Source: Streptomyces sp. MUM 203J (GTDB lineage: Bacteria; Actinomycetota; Actinomycetes; Streptomycetales; Streptomycetaceae). Taken from it: a stretch of 64,000 nucleotides of DNA. The notes under the pieces were generated by a model. That model made no database searches, was not told the origin of the DNA, and saw only the letters and a program-made list of their open reading frames with translations. Location: the NCBI RefSeq assembly GCF_022414595.1, contig NZ_JADWYO010000034.1, forward strand, positions 1 through 64,000, in the 5' to 3' direction. The stretch's first letter is position 1. Each line of letters opens with the position of its first letter. The translations under genes were made by a program, and so were the position numbers. Positions 33,291 through 42,456 of this stretch are shown one piece after another.

Positions 33291-35033
33291 ATGGAGCGCA
33301 AGGGCGTTGTCACGCTCGTCAATCCCAATCAGATATACCCTCCCATCGCGCCCTATGCACTGGACGTTCTGACCACGGCGCTCGAGCGTGCCGGATATGA
33401 GACCCACGTCCTGGACCTGACGTTCCATCTGGACGACTGGAAGGACGTACTCCGAGAGTATTTCCGGGCTGCGGGCCCCTTGCTCGTCGGTGTCACGTGC
33501 CGCAACACCGACACGGTGTACGCCTTCGAACAGCGCCCCTTCGTCGACGGGTACAAGGCGGTCGTCGACGAGATCCGCCGGCTGACACGGGCTCCCGTCG
33601 TCGCGGGCGGGGTCGGGTTCTCCACGATGCCCTTCGCCCTGGTCGACTATCTCGACGTCGAGTTCGGGGTGAAGGGGCCGGGGGAGAAGACCATCTGCGA
33701 CCTGGCGGACGCCCTCCACGAAGGGCGGTCCGCGGACGTCATCCCGGGACTGCTCGTCAACCACGGAGCGGGGAAGGTGACCAGGGTGCCGCCGGTGCTG
33801 AGCGGGCGTGAGGACGTGGACCCCCTGCCCGTGTCGTTCGGAGCCGTCGGCCACGGCGAGGGCAGGGCATGGCAGGCGGAGACCGAGAACTCCTACACCC
33901 GCCGCTCGGGTGTGCCGTACAAGGTCGACAATCTGCGCTACTACAGACTGGGCGGCCTGGGCAGCATCCTGACCAAGAACGGCTGTGTCTACAGGTGTAC
34001 GCATTGTGTGGAGCCGGACGCCAAGGGCACGCGCTTCGGGCGCCGTAGTGTGGCGGCGGTGGTCGACGAGATCGAGTCGCTGACCGCTCAGGGCATCCAC
34101 GACCTGCACACCACGGACAGCGAGTTCAACCTCTCGATCGCCCACAGCAAAAAGCTGTTGCGAGAGATCATCAGGCGCCGGGACGGAGACGTGTACAGCC
34201 CGCTGCGCGACCTCAGGCTCTGGGTCTACTGCCAGCCCGCCCCCTTCGACGAGGAGTTCGCGGAGCTCCTGGCAGGCGCCGGGTGCGCGGGGGTGAACGT
34301 CGGCACGGACCACGTGCGCCCCGAGATGCTCGCCGGGTGGAAGGTGACCGCGAGGGGAAGGCGGTACTACGACTTCACCGACACGGCGCGCCTGGTGGAA
34401 CTGAGCCACCGGAACGGGATGCTGACGATGGTCGAGGCGTTGTTCGGGATGCCGGGGGAAACCCTGGAGACGATGCGCGAGTGCGTCGACCGGCTGATGG
34501 CGCTGGACGCCACGGTCACGGGCTTCAGCCTCGGACTCCGTCTGCTTCCCTACACGGATCTGTCGATCTCTCTGGCCGAGCGGTGCGACGGGGTACGGAC
34601 GGTCCCCGGACTCCAGTCCAACAACGCGACCCGGCCGATCGTCCTGAAACCGCTGGCGAAGTGCGGCAGCCCCGTCGAGTACGAGAGGCAGTTCATGTTC
34701 GACGAGTCAGGCGAATTCCGCCTGGTCTGCTACTTCTCCCCCGACCTCCCGGAAGCACCGGACACCGTGGCCAGCCCGAACGGGATCTGGCGCGCGTCGG
34801 TCGACTTCCTGTGGGACCACATTCCGGAGTCGGAGCACTACCGGGTGATGCTTCCGACGATCTCCGGAAGCAGCGAGAACGACAACAACTACGCCGACAA
34901 CCCGTTCCTCACCAGCCTGAACAGGCAGGGCTACACAGGCGCCTTCTGGGCACACTGGCGCGACCGTGAGGCCATCCTGAACGGCAGCGGCGCCGGCGCC
35001 TTCGGGGCGCTGACGGTGGAGGCGTCCCGGTGA
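33291..35033 (+). CDS. sioT: Cobalamin-dependent radical SAM tryptophan 2-C-methyltransferase (SioT/TsrM type)
   Basis: 580 aa. The N-terminal cobalamin-binding domain begins VVTLVNPNQIYPPIAPYAL with LDLTFHLDDWKDVL and VGVTCRNTDTVYAFEQRPF. The radical SAM core has GCVYRCTHC, a CX3CX2C cluster motif at Cys232, Cys236 and Cys239, and the C-terminus extends well beyond it. It is a close match to remembered TsrM, which methylates C2 of L-tryptophan by an unusual non-5'-deoxyadenosyl route as the committed step to quinaldic acid. It sits 33 bases after sioS, behind GAAGGAG. Confidence 0.92.
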   Translation: MERKGVVTLVNPNQIYPPIAPYALDVLTTALERAGYETHVLDLTFHLDDWKDVLREYFRAAGPLLVGVTCRNTDTVYAFEQRPFVDGYKAVVDEIRRLTRAPVVAGGVGFSTMPFALVDYLDVEFGVKGPGEKTICDLADALHEGRSADVIPGLLVNHGAGKVTRVPPVLSGREDVDPLPVSFGAVGHGEGRAWQAETENSYTRRSGVPYKVDNLRYYRLGGLGSILTKNGCVYRCTHCVEPDAKGTRFGRRSVAAVVDEIESLTAQGIHDLHTTDSEFNLSIAHSKKLLREIIRRRDGDVYSPLRDLRLWVYCQPAPFDEEFAELLAGAGCAGVNVGTDHVRPEMLAGWKVTARGRRYYDFTDTARLVELSHRNGMLTMVEALFGMPGETLETMRECVDRLMALDATVTGFSLGLRLLPYTDLSISLAERCDGVRTVPGLQSNNATRPIVLKPLAKCGSPVEYERQFMFDESGEFRLVCYFSPDLPEAPDTVASPNGIWRASVDFLWDHIPESEHYRVMLPTISGSSENDNNYADNPFLTSLNRQGYTGAFWAHWRDREAILNGSGAGAFGALTVEASR

Positions 35034-35863
35034 GCGCCGCGCCCCGATCCCCCCGGTCCCTCCGAGGCCAGGTGGCGCTGATCACCGGTGCCGGCCGCGG
35101 CATCGGCCGGCTCCTCGCCGTCGGACTCGCCGCAGAGGGCATGGCGGTCGGGCTGATCGGCCGGGACCGGCGGCGGCTGGACGACACCGCGCGCGTGTGC
35201 GCACGGCACGGGGCCGGGACCGCCGTCTCCGTGGCGGACGTCCGGTCCGTGAAGGAGGTACGGGAAGCCGCACAAGCCGTGTTCGCCGCACTGGGACCCG
35301 TCGACCTGCTGGTGAACAACGCTGGGCTCGCGGACCGGGGCGAGACCCCCTTCTGGGAGACCGACCCCGAGCACTGGTGGGAGGTCTTCGAAACGAACGT
35401 GCGGGGCACCGTCAACGCCTGCCAGGCGATCATGCCGGAGATGATCCGGCGACGGTCGGGCCGCATCGTCAACGTCAACTCGGCCCTCGCCGTGAAGGGC
35501 GATCTCCGCTACTCCGCCTACAGCGGTTCCAAAGCCTCCCTGCTCGCGCTCACCTCGGTCCTGGGCACCTCGCTCACGGAGCGCGGTGTCCACCTGTTCG
35601 ACATCAGCCCGGGCATGGTGCGCACGGACATGACGCTCGGCATGGCCGTCTGCGCCGGACGAGAGGACTGGACCGACCCCGCCCCCTTCGTGGCGGCGGT
35701 CGTCCGGGTGGCGCGGGGCGAGCTGGACCCGCTCGCGGGCCGATTCCTGCACACGGGCAGGGACGACCTCGACCAGCTGCTCGCCGGAGCGGAGAGGCTG
35801 CGCGCCGCCGATGCCCGGACGCTGCGCATGCGCGCGCACGGGCAGTCGGACTGGATCGTGTGA
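35030..35863 (+). CDS. sioU: Short-chain dehydrogenase, quinoline ketone reductase (SioU)
   Basis: 277 aa classical SDR: VALITGAGRGIGRLLA for NAD(P) binding, LLVNNAGLADRG, a Ser in VNVNSALAVKG, and the Tyr/Lys pair in YSAYSGSKASLLAL. By synteny with TsrU it reduces the acetyl ketone of 4-acetylquinaldic acid to the hydroxyethyl group. GTG overlaps the sioT stop (GTGA). It is the last gene of the rightward unit, and no strong hairpin was seen directly after it. Confidence 0.85.
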   Translation: MSAAPRSPRSLRGQVALITGAGRGIGRLLAVGLAAEGMAVGLIGRDRRRLDDTARVCARHGAGTAVSVADVRSVKEVREAAQAVFAALGPVDLLVNNAGLADRGETPFWETDPEHWWEVFETNVRGTVNACQAIMPEMIRRRSGRIVNVNSALAVKGDLRYSAYSGSKASLLALTSVLGTSLTERGVHLFDISPGMVRTDMTLGMAVCAGREDWTDPAPFVAAVVRVARGELDPLAGRFLHTGRDDLDQLLAGAERLRAADARTLRMRAHGQSDWIV

Positions 35864-36331
35864 CGCGGCCCGGGCGGGAAGGGCGCGAACGGGCGTGGCA
35901 CCCAGGGCCCCCGTGGAAGGCGGGTGCCAGGCGACCGGGAGGTGGATCGTGGCCCGGAAGCTGCGTGTCGGGACGTGCCCGGCGCCGGGACCCATCGGGG
36001 CGTCCCCGGCCCTGGACCGGCTGCCCGCCACCCCCGCCGGGGCGCACGACCGGTGCCTGGAGCTACTCGCCGGGCCGGACGGCGTGGAGGTTGGTTGACG
36101 GCTGTCGGGCAAGCACAACGCCAAGATCAGCATGGTGGCATGGATCTGCCTCAAGGAGGGCGCCGAACCCCGGATGACTGAGAGGCCGTGCGGACAGGCG
36201 CGGTTGGGGACCCCGGGCAACAGAACGGGCGCAGGTCTCGGTGATCACGGAGTTGCGGCGCTTCGTGATCACTGGGGGACCTGTGCCCGCGCTGCCATCA
36301 TGAGTTACCGAACCGCTCTGCAACCACCGCC
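35864..36331. other. Gene-free junction after the sio cluster
   Basis: No credible intact gene. The first part is GC-rich with frames open on both strands but no domain. Near 36105-36175 the plus strand reads SGKHNAKISMVAWICLKEG, reminiscent of the start of an IS630-type DDE domain, then loses frame. I treat it as mobile-element scrap. Confidence 0.4.
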
Positions 36332-36704
36332 GTGGATCCGAGGGACCGGGCCCACTTCGACGCGCATCGGAAGCGCGTCCTCGCCTCGCCGGACGTCGTC
36401 ACCCGCACCGTGCTCGCGGACGGCGATGTGGTCGGGCACGCGGCCGTGTACGGCGATCCGGGCGAGCGGGAGGTCACGTGTTTCATCGATCGCCACTACT
36501 GGGGGCGGGCATTGCGACCGCGGCGCTGCGGGGCTGCTCGCCGAGGCCCCTGAAGGCCCGCTCCTGGCCCGGGTGGCGGCGGACAACACCGGATCGGCGC
36601 GGGTTCTGGAGAAGTGCGGCTTCAAGGCCGTCGGCGAGGACCGGGGTTTCGCGAACGGGCGGGGAGCGGAGATCGCCGAACTGGTGCTGCGGTTGGACGG
36701 CTGA
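36332..36704 (+). pseudogene. GNAT N-acetyltransferase with two frameshifts
   Basis: One frame gives MDPRDRAHFDAHRKRVLASP, TRTVLADGDVVGHAAVYGD and EREVTCFIDRHYWGR. A second frame gives GIATAALRG over a few codons, and a third gives LLAEAPEGPLLARVAADNTG, SARVLEKCGFKAVGEDRGF and AEIAELVLRLDG to the stop. Joined together these are a complete small GNAT domain (acetyl-CoA loop R/Q-x-x-G-x-A and ENxxSxRxxEKxGF). As written the gene cannot make a full protein. Confidence 0.75.
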
Positions 36705-36711
36705 TTCCTCC

Positions 36712-36727
36712 CACCCCGTAAGGGGTG
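36712..36727. terminator. Small hairpin before the nik promoter
   Basis: CACCCC GTAA GGGGTG, a perfect 6-base stem with a tetraloop, 8 bases after the GNAT relic and upstream of the Nur-like box. It could terminate read-through into the nickel operon. Confidence 0.4.
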
Positions 36728-36759
36728 CCAGGCTACCTCTCACCGTACATGGGGTTTAA

Positions 36760-36776
36760 TTGCGAGCTGTTCGCAA
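36760..36776. promoter_or_regulatory. Nur-type (nickel uptake regulator) operator
   Basis: TTGCGAGCTGTTCGCAA is TTGCGA-N5-TCGCAA, a perfect 6-base inverted repeat closely matching the Nur box tTGCaa-N5-ttGCAA known from S. coelicolor, where Nur represses nikABCDE when nickel is replete. It lies 33 bases before the start of the ABC operon in an AT-rich promoter-like stretch. Confidence 0.72.
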
Positions 36777-36808
36777 CAACTGTTGATCTTCATAAGGGGT
36801 GTGGCTCC

Positions 36809-38413
36809 ATGAGCGCCCGATCCGCCCGTCCGATACGCGGCCTGGCCGCCGCCGCGCTGGCCTTCGCCCTGGCCGGCTCTGCTGCGGCCTGCTCCAAGCC
36901 GGGCGGAGCCGACAGCGGCGGCAAGGGCGTGGACACGGTCACCGTCGGCATCGCCTACGAGCCCGAGACGCTCAGCCCGCTCCTCGGCTACGGCCGCGAG
37001 GGCAACTCCAAGATCTTCGACGGGCTCCTCGCCCACGACCCCGACGGCAGGCTCACCCCTGCCCTCGCCACCGCCCTCCCCGAGGTGAGCCCGGACGGCC
37101 TCACCTACACCTACACCCTCCGCACCGGCGTCACCTTCAGCGACGGCAGCCCCTTCACCGCCGAGGACGTCGTCTTCACCTACCGCACCATCCTCGACCC
37201 GAAGACCAACAACCCCGCCCGCACCGAACTCGACGCCCTCAAGGACGTCCGGGCCGACGGCGACCACACCGTGGTCTTCACCCTCAAGTACCCGTACGCG
37301 CCCTTCGCGGAGCGCACCGTCCACGCCATCGCCCCCGCCCGCATCGCGGGCGGGCAGGACGTCAACAGCGGCTCCTTCACCGCCGAGCCCGTCGGTACCG
37401 GCCCGTACGTCCTCGTCGACTGGTCGAAGGGGGAGAAGCTCACCTTCAAGGCCAACCCCCGCTACTGGGGCGGTGAGCCCCGGGTGAAGAGGCTCACCAT
37501 GGCGATCGTCAAGGACGACGACATCCGCGCCACCCGGCTCCGCGCCGGAGACCTCGACGGCGCCGTCCTGCCGCCCAACCTCGCCCGCACCTTTGCGAAC
37601 GACCCCGGCAGGAAGACCTACACGGCCCGCACCTACGACTACCGGAACGTCACCCTCCCCACCCACAACCCGGTCGCCGGCGACACCGCCGTCCGCCGCG
37701 CCCTCGACCTTGCCGTCGACCGCCAGGCGATGGTCGACGGCATCCTCGACGGTGCCGGGAAGCCCGCCTACGGGCCGGTTCCCACCGACAGCGAGTGGTT
37801 CACCCGCGGCACCGAACGCCGTCACGACCTCTCCGCCGCCCGCCGCATCCTGGACGAGGCGGGCTGGAAGCCCGGCAGGGACGGGATCCGCGTCAAGGGC
37901 GGCGTCCGCGCCGCCTTCCCCCTCTGGTACCTCTCCGGTGACAAGCTCCGCCAGGACCATGCCCTCGCCTACGCCTCCGACGCCAAGAAGGCCGGTATCG
38001 AGATCACCACCCAGGCAGGAACCTGGGAGGTGATCGAACCCCGGATGAAACAGGACGCCGTGCTCGCGGGCGGCGGCGCCCCCGGCGACCCCGACTTCGA
38101 CCAGTACCCGCTGCTCCACTCCTCCCTCGCCGGAGACGGCTTCAACAACATGGCCCGGTACACCGACCCGGCCGTCGACAAGGCCCTGGAGGACGGGCGC
38201 AGGACGAACGACCGCGCCGCCCGCAAGGCCGCCTACGACACGGTCCAGCGCGCCCTGGTGAAGAACCCCGGCTACACCTTCCTCACGCACATCGACCACC
38301 TGTACGTGGTCGCGGACCGCTGGGACGGCCTCACCACCCAGGTCGAACCCCACGACCACGGCCTCGCCTCCGGCCCCTGGTGGAACGTCGAGGACTGGGC
38401 GCCGAAGAAGTGA
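36809..38413 (+). CDS. nikA: Nickel/peptide ABC transporter substrate-binding lipoprotein (NikA type)
   Basis: 534 aa, SBP_bac_5 family. Lipoprotein signal with LAGSAAAC (Cys28), then VTVGIAYEPETLSPLLGYG, VSPDGLTYTYTLRTGVTFSDG and SPFTAEDVVFTYRTI. The family covers oligopeptide and nickel-chelate carriers. The Nur-like box upstream is the reason for preferring nickel. First of five overlapping genes forming a complete importer. ATG 36809 is preceded by AAGGGGTG and gives a proper signal peptide. Confidence 0.8.
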   Translation: MSARSARPIRGLAAAALAFALAGSAAACSKPGGADSGGKGVDTVTVGIAYEPETLSPLLGYGREGNSKIFDGLLAHDPDGRLTPALATALPEVSPDGLTYTYTLRTGVTFSDGSPFTAEDVVFTYRTILDPKTNNPARTELDALKDVRADGDHTVVFTLKYPYAPFAERTVHAIAPARIAGGQDVNSGSFTAEPVGTGPYVLVDWSKGEKLTFKANPRYWGGEPRVKRLTMAIVKDDDIRATRLRAGDLDGAVLPPNLARTFANDPGRKTYTARTYDYRNVTLPTHNPVAGDTAVRRALDLAVDRQAMVDGILDGAGKPAYGPVPTDSEWFTRGTERRHDLSAARRILDEAGWKPGRDGIRVKGGVRAAFPLWYLSGDKLRQDHALAYASDAKKAGIEITTQAGTWEVIEPRMKQDAVLAGGGAPGDPDFDQYPLLHSSLAGDGFNNMARYTDPAVDKALEDGRRTNDRAARKAAYDTVQRALVKNPGYTFLTHIDHLYVVADRWDGLTTQVEPHDHGLASGPWWNVEDWAPKK

Positions 38414-39405
38414 CCGCCGGCCGCCTCCCCTGGGCGGCGATGGCCAGGATGGCCGGACGGCGGTCCCTGGCCGCCGTCCCCGTCCTGGTGACCGTGACCT
38501 TGGGCGTCTTCGCCGTGGCCGCCGCCTCCCCGTTCGATCCCGTCACCGCGTACGCCGGGAACGCCGGTCTCACCGCCACCGAGGAGAACCTGGACCAGTT
38601 GCGCGCCAACCTCGGCGCCGACCAGCCCTTCACCGCCCGCTGGTGGCAGTGGCTCGGCTCCGCCCTCAGCGGCGACCTCGGGGACTCCACAGCCCTGCGC
38701 CGGCCCGTCACCGACGTCATCGCGCAGCGCCTCGGCTGGTCCGCGCTGCTGGCCGCCGCCGCCTTCGCCGCCGCGCTGCTCCTCGGCACGGCCCTCGGCG
38801 TGCTCGCGGCCCGCCGCCGCGGCGGCCGGTTCGACCGCTGGGTCACCTCCGCCGCGTACGCCCTGGAAGCCGCCCCCGCCTTCTGGCTCGGCCTCCTCGC
38901 CATCTGGCTGTTCGCGCTCCACCTGGGCGCCCTCCCGGCCGGCGGCCTCACCGACACCGCCAGCGACACCGTGACGCCCGGTCAGGTCGCCCGGCACCTG
39001 GTGCTGCCCGCGGCCGTACTCGCCGCCACCCAGCTGCCCTGGTTCCTGCTGTACGCGCGCCAGGGCGTCGCGGACGCCCTCGACGAGGACCACGTGCGCG
39101 GCGCCCGCGCCCGCGGCCTGCGCGAACGGACCGTGCTGCTCCACCACGCCCTGCGCTCCGGCATGCTGCCCGTCCTCACCCTCATCGGCTCCCGGGTGCC
39201 CGAACTCATCACCGGCGCGCTGCTCGTCGAGACCGTCTTCTCCTGGCCCGGCATCGCCGCAGCGACCGTCCAGGCCGCGCTCGCCGCCGACTTCTCGCTG
39301 CTCGCGGCACTCACCGTGCTCGCCACCGCCGCTGTGCTGCTCGGCAACCTCCTGTCCGACCTGCTGTACGGGCTGGCCGACCCGAGGGCGGGCTTCGATG
39401 GCTGA
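38410..39405 (+). CDS. nikB: ABC transporter permease (NikB/DppB type)
   Basis: 331 aa, GTG overlapping nikA stop (GTGA). N-terminal membrane segment LAAVPVLVTVTLGVFAVAAA, then the periplasmic loop, RLGWSALLAAAAFAAALLLG and the ATPase-contacting EAA-type loop RGARARGLRERTVLLHHALR, followed by VETVFSWPGI. This is the usual BPD_transp_1 layout for the DppB half of a dipeptide/nickel permease. Confidence 0.8.
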   Translation: MTAGRLPWAAMARMAGRRSLAAVPVLVTVTLGVFAVAAASPFDPVTAYAGNAGLTATEENLDQLRANLGADQPFTARWWQWLGSALSGDLGDSTALRRPVTDVIAQRLGWSALLAAAAFAAALLLGTALGVLAARRRGGRFDRWVTSAAYALEAAPAFWLGLLAIWLFALHLGALPAGGLTDTASDTVTPGQVARHLVLPAAVLAATQLPWFLLYARQGVADALDEDHVRGARARGLRERTVLLHHALRSGMLPVLTLIGSRVPELITGALLVETVFSWPGIAAATVQAALAADFSLLAALTVLATAAVLLGNLLSDLLYGLADPRAGFDG

Positions 39406-40228
39406 CCGCTCCCTCCCGCGCGGCGCGGTCCCGGGGACCGTCATCGCCGTCGCCGTACTGGCCGCGCTCCTCGTGCCGCCGTTCGCCCAGCTCGACCAGC
39501 AGGCCGTAGACCTGTCCGCGAAGCTGCTCCCGCCCTCCTGGGGGCACCCGTTCGGCACCGACGAACTCGGCCGCGACCTGCTGTTGCGCTGTGTGTACGG
39601 GCTTCGGGTCTCCTTGCTGGTCGGCGTCGTCGCCGCACTGGTGGCCACCGTCGCGGGGACGGCTGTCGGCGCCGCCGCCGGGGCGCTCGGCGGCCGGACC
39701 GACCGGCTCGTCATGCGGCTCGTGGACACCTTCTCCTCGGTGCCGCACCTGCTGCTCGGCATCGTCGTGGTCGCCCTGTTCCGGCCCGGCGTATGGCCGG
39801 TCATCGCGTCTGTGGCCGTCACCCACTGGCTGTCCACCGCCCGGATCGTCCGCTCCGAGGTGCTGACCCTGCGCGCCCGCCCCTACATCGACGCGGCGGT
39901 GTCGGGCGGCGCCTCACGCCGGCGGGTGACGGTCCGCCACCTGCTGCCCGGCGTCGCCCCGCAGGCCGGGATCGCCGCCGTGCTGATGATCCCGCACGCC
40001 ATGTGGCACGAGTCCGCGCTGTCCTTCCTCGGGCTGGGCCTGCCCGCCCACCAGGCCAGCCTCGGCAACCTGGTGCAGTCGGCGCGCGGCTCCCTGCTCG
40101 CCGGGCACTGGTGGCCCACCCTGTTCCCCGGCCTCTTCCTGATCGTGCCGACCCTCGCCCTCGCCGGGCTCGCCGCCGTCTGGCGGGACCGGCTGAATCC
40201 GCGCCGCCGATCGGAGCTGACGCTGTGA
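39398..40228 (+). CDS. nikC: ABC transporter permease (NikC/DppC type)
   Basis: 276 aa. HPFGTDELGRDLLLRCVYGL is the DppC hallmark, followed by hydrophobic segments and the coupling loop DAAVSGGASRRRVTVRHLLP. The end has HESALSFLGLGLPAHQASLG. It pairs with nikB (8-base overlap) to form the membrane channel. Confidence 0.82.
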   Translation: MADRSLPRGAVPGTVIAVAVLAALLVPPFAQLDQQAVDLSAKLLPPSWGHPFGTDELGRDLLLRCVYGLRVSLLVGVVAALVATVAGTAVGAAAGALGGRTDRLVMRLVDTFSSVPHLLLGIVVVALFRPGVWPVIASVAVTHWLSTARIVRSEVLTLRARPYIDAAVSGGASRRRVTVRHLLPGVAPQAGIAAVLMIPHAMWHESALSFLGLGLPAHQASLGNLVQSARGSLLAGHWWPTLFPGLFLIVPTLALAGLAAVWRDRLNPRRRSELTL

Positions 40229-41223
40229 CCACGGTTCTCTCGGTACGAGGCCTGTCCGTCCGGTTCCGGATGCGCGGCCGTCCGCCGGTCGCCGCCGTCA
40301 CCGACGCCGACCTGGACGTGGCGGCGGGGGAGTGCCTCGCCCTGGTCGGGGAGAGCGGCTGCGGCAAGTCCGTGCTGGCCTCCGCCCTGCTCGGGCTGCT
40401 CCCCGGCAACGCCACGACCGAGGGCTCCGCCATGGTGGACGGCATCGATCTGCTCGCCGCCGACGAACGCACCCTCGCCCGCACCGTACGCGGCCGGCGC
40501 GTCGGCCTCGTCCCGCAGTCCCCGGCCGCCCACCTCACCCCGGTGCGCACCGTCCGCGCCCATCTGGCGGAGGCGCTGCGCGAACTCACCGGCACCCCCC
40601 GCGCCGACCTGCCGCAGGCCGTACGGGCCGCCGCGGAACGGGCCGCCTTCCCCGCGGACCACCTGGACCGCCACCCGCACCAGCTGTCCGGTGGCCTCGC
40701 CCAGCGCGCGGCCACCGCCCTCGCCCTCGTCGGGGACGCACCCCTGCTGCTGGCCGACGAGCCGACCACCGGACTCGACCGAGACCTGGTCGACCGGACC
40801 GCCGACGAGCTGCGCCGCCACGCCGACTCCGGCCACGCCCTGCTGCTCATCACCCACGACCTGGCCGCCGCGCAGCGCATCGCGGACCGGGTCGCGGTCA
40901 TGTACGCGGGCCGCATCGTCGAAGTCAGCCCGGCCGACCGTTTCTTCGCCTCACCCGTCGCCCGCCGCCGCCCTTCCACGGAAGCCGTGGGCGCCGCCCC
41001 GCCTGATCCGGGCCCCCGCCACCCCTATGCCCGCGGCCTGCTCGCCGCCCTCCCCGAGCGGGACTTCATCCCCGTCCCCGGCATGCCGCCCGAACTCGGC
41101 GACCTCCCGGACGGCTGCGCCTTCGCCCCCCGCTGCCCCCGGGCCACCAACACCTGCCGCGACACGCCCCGGCTCACCGACGGCGTCGCCTGCCACCACC
41201 CGCAGGAGGCCCACCATGCTTGA
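40225..41223 (+). CDS. nikD: ABC transporter ATP-binding protein (NikD/DppD type)
   Basis: 332 aa. Walker A GESGCGKS, signature LSGGLAQR, Walker B LLLADEPTTGLD and switch His in LLLITHDLAA are all intact. The C-terminal oligopeptide extension has FAPRCPRATNTCRDTPR, the cysteine-rich tail of DppD/OppD-type ATPases that may hold an iron-sulfur cluster in relatives. GTG overlaps nikC by 4 bases. Confidence 0.82.
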   Translation: MTTVLSVRGLSVRFRMRGRPPVAAVTDADLDVAAGECLALVGESGCGKSVLASALLGLLPGNATTEGSAMVDGIDLLAADERTLARTVRGRRVGLVPQSPAAHLTPVRTVRAHLAEALRELTGTPRADLPQAVRAAAERAAFPADHLDRHPHQLSGGLAQRAATALALVGDAPLLLADEPTTGLDRDLVDRTADELRRHADSGHALLLITHDLAAAQRIADRVAVMYAGRIVEVSPADRFFASPVARRRPSTEAVGAAPPDPGPRHPYARGLLAALPERDFIPVPGMPPELGDLPDGCAFAPRCPRATNTCRDTPRLTDGVACHHPQEAHHA

Positions 41224-41875
41224 ACTCCGCTCCGTCACCGCCGGATACGACCGCCACGCCCCGGTCCTGCGGGACGCCTCCCTGACCGTCGCCCCCGGCG
41301 AGGCCGTCGGGCTGCTCGGTCCGAGCGGCTGCGGAAAGTCCACCCTGGCCCGTGTCGCCGCCCTGCTGCACCGCCCCGACGCGGGACAGGTCGTGATCGA
41401 CGGCGAGACCGTACGGGGCTGGCGCCACCGCGCCCCACGGCGCCTGCGCACCGCGGTCGGGGTCGTCTTCCAGCAGCCCCGCCTCTCCGCCGACCCCCGG
41501 CTGAGCCTGCACGACATCGTCGCGGAGCCTCTGCGGGCCACCGGCCGCCGCGCCGAAGTCGCCGCGCGTGTCCCGGAGCTCGCCCGCCGGGTCGGCCTCA
41601 CAGAGGACCTGGCCGCCCGCCGCCCGCACGAGGTCAGCGACGGACAGCTCCAGCGCGCCTGCCTCGCCCGCGCTCTCGTGCTGCGCCCCCGCTGGCTGGT
41701 GTGCGACGAGATGACCGCCATGCTGGACGCGTCCACCACCGCCGCGCTCGTCGCGGTCGTCGAGGACTACCGGCGGGAGACGGGCGCCGGGGTCCTGGCC
41801 GTCAGCCACGACGCCGTGCTGCTGAACCGCTGGTGCGACCGCACGGAGGACTGGCGGGCGGTCCGGTTCTCCTGA
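41216..41875 (+). CDS. nikE: ABC transporter ATP-binding protein (NikE/DppF type), short
   Basis: 219 aa. Walker A GPSGCGKST, Q-loop FQQPRLSADPRLSL, signature degenerate as VSDGQLQRACLARAL, and Walker B-like WLVCDEMTAMLDAS, then SHDAVLLNRWCDR. It lacks the C-terminal oligopeptide extension, as NikE often does. Last gene of the operon; it converges with the MarR gene 13 bases away. Confidence 0.78.
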   Translation: MLELRSVTAGYDRHAPVLRDASLTVAPGEAVGLLGPSGCGKSTLARVAALLHRPDAGQVVIDGETVRGWRHRAPRRLRTAVGVVFQQPRLSADPRLSLHDIVAEPLRATGRRAEVAARVPELARRVGLTEDLAARRPHEVSDGQLQRACLARALVLRPRWLVCDEMTAMLDASTTAALVAVVEDYRRETGAGVLAVSHDAVLLNRWCDRTEDWRAVRFS

Positions 41876-41888
41876 CGGAGCATCACGC

Positions 41889-42437
41889 TCACTTGTCCGA
41901 ACGGCTTTTCGCCCCCAGCCGGTACCCCGGGTGGACACCCGGGGTGAGGCCCTGCTGCTCCGCGATCCGCTCCAGCAGCTCCGTCAACCGCTCCCGATCC
42001 TTCCGGTCCAGCGCGCCGCAGATGTCGTTCTCATGCGCCGTGGCCGCCTCCCGCACCCGGTCCAGGGCGCGGCGCCCCTCCGCCGACAGGTGCAGCGCGT
42101 GGTGCCGCCGGTCCTCCGGGCTGCGCCGCCGTTCCACCAGCCCCTTGCGGTCCAGGCCGTCCAGCAGCGTCACCACCCGGCTCGGCACGACTCCCAGCTC
42201 CTCCGCCAGGGACCTCTGACTGCGGCCCGGCTGCCGGGCGATCATCCGCAGCAGTCCCACATCGGGCGGGGTCAGCCCCAGCTCACCCACCCGCTCCGCG
42301 AAGCGGCCCGCCGCGTGCGCGCCGATCTGCGCCAGGAGGAACGCGGCCCCTCCCGGCCGCGCGGCCGGCCGCTGTTCCCGCCCGTCCTCCGCGGCTTCCG
42401 CCGCCTCTTCCGTGTGTGCTTGCCGTGGTGTGCTCAC
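41889..42437 (-). CDS. MarR-family transcriptional regulator
   Basis: 182 aa. The winged helix is LGLTPPDVGLLRMIARQPGR, SQRSLAEELGVVPSRVVTLLDGLDRKGLVERRR, SPEDRRHHALHLSAEG. It is divergent from the membrane protein gene at 42517 with 79 bases between, holding a 13-base palindrome. It probably represses that gene and itself in response to a small ligand that is not identifiable here. Confidence 0.85.
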   Translation of the reverse strand: MSTPRQAHTEEAAEAAEDGREQRPAARPGGAAFLLAQIGAHAAGRFAERVGELGLTPPDVGLLRMIARQPGRSQRSLAEELGVVPSRVVTLLDGLDRKGLVERRRSPEDRRHHALHLSAEGRRALDRVREAATAHENDICGALDRKDRERLTELLERIAEQQGLTPGVHPGYRLGAKSRSDK

Positions 42438-42456
42438 CCAGCTATCGTACCCATCA

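Noticed and set aside
30567..34409. 1280-codon minus-strand open frame antisense to sioS and sioT
   Set aside because: No recognisable domain, and it covers two genes with clear family motifs on the other strand. Typical third-position GC effect.
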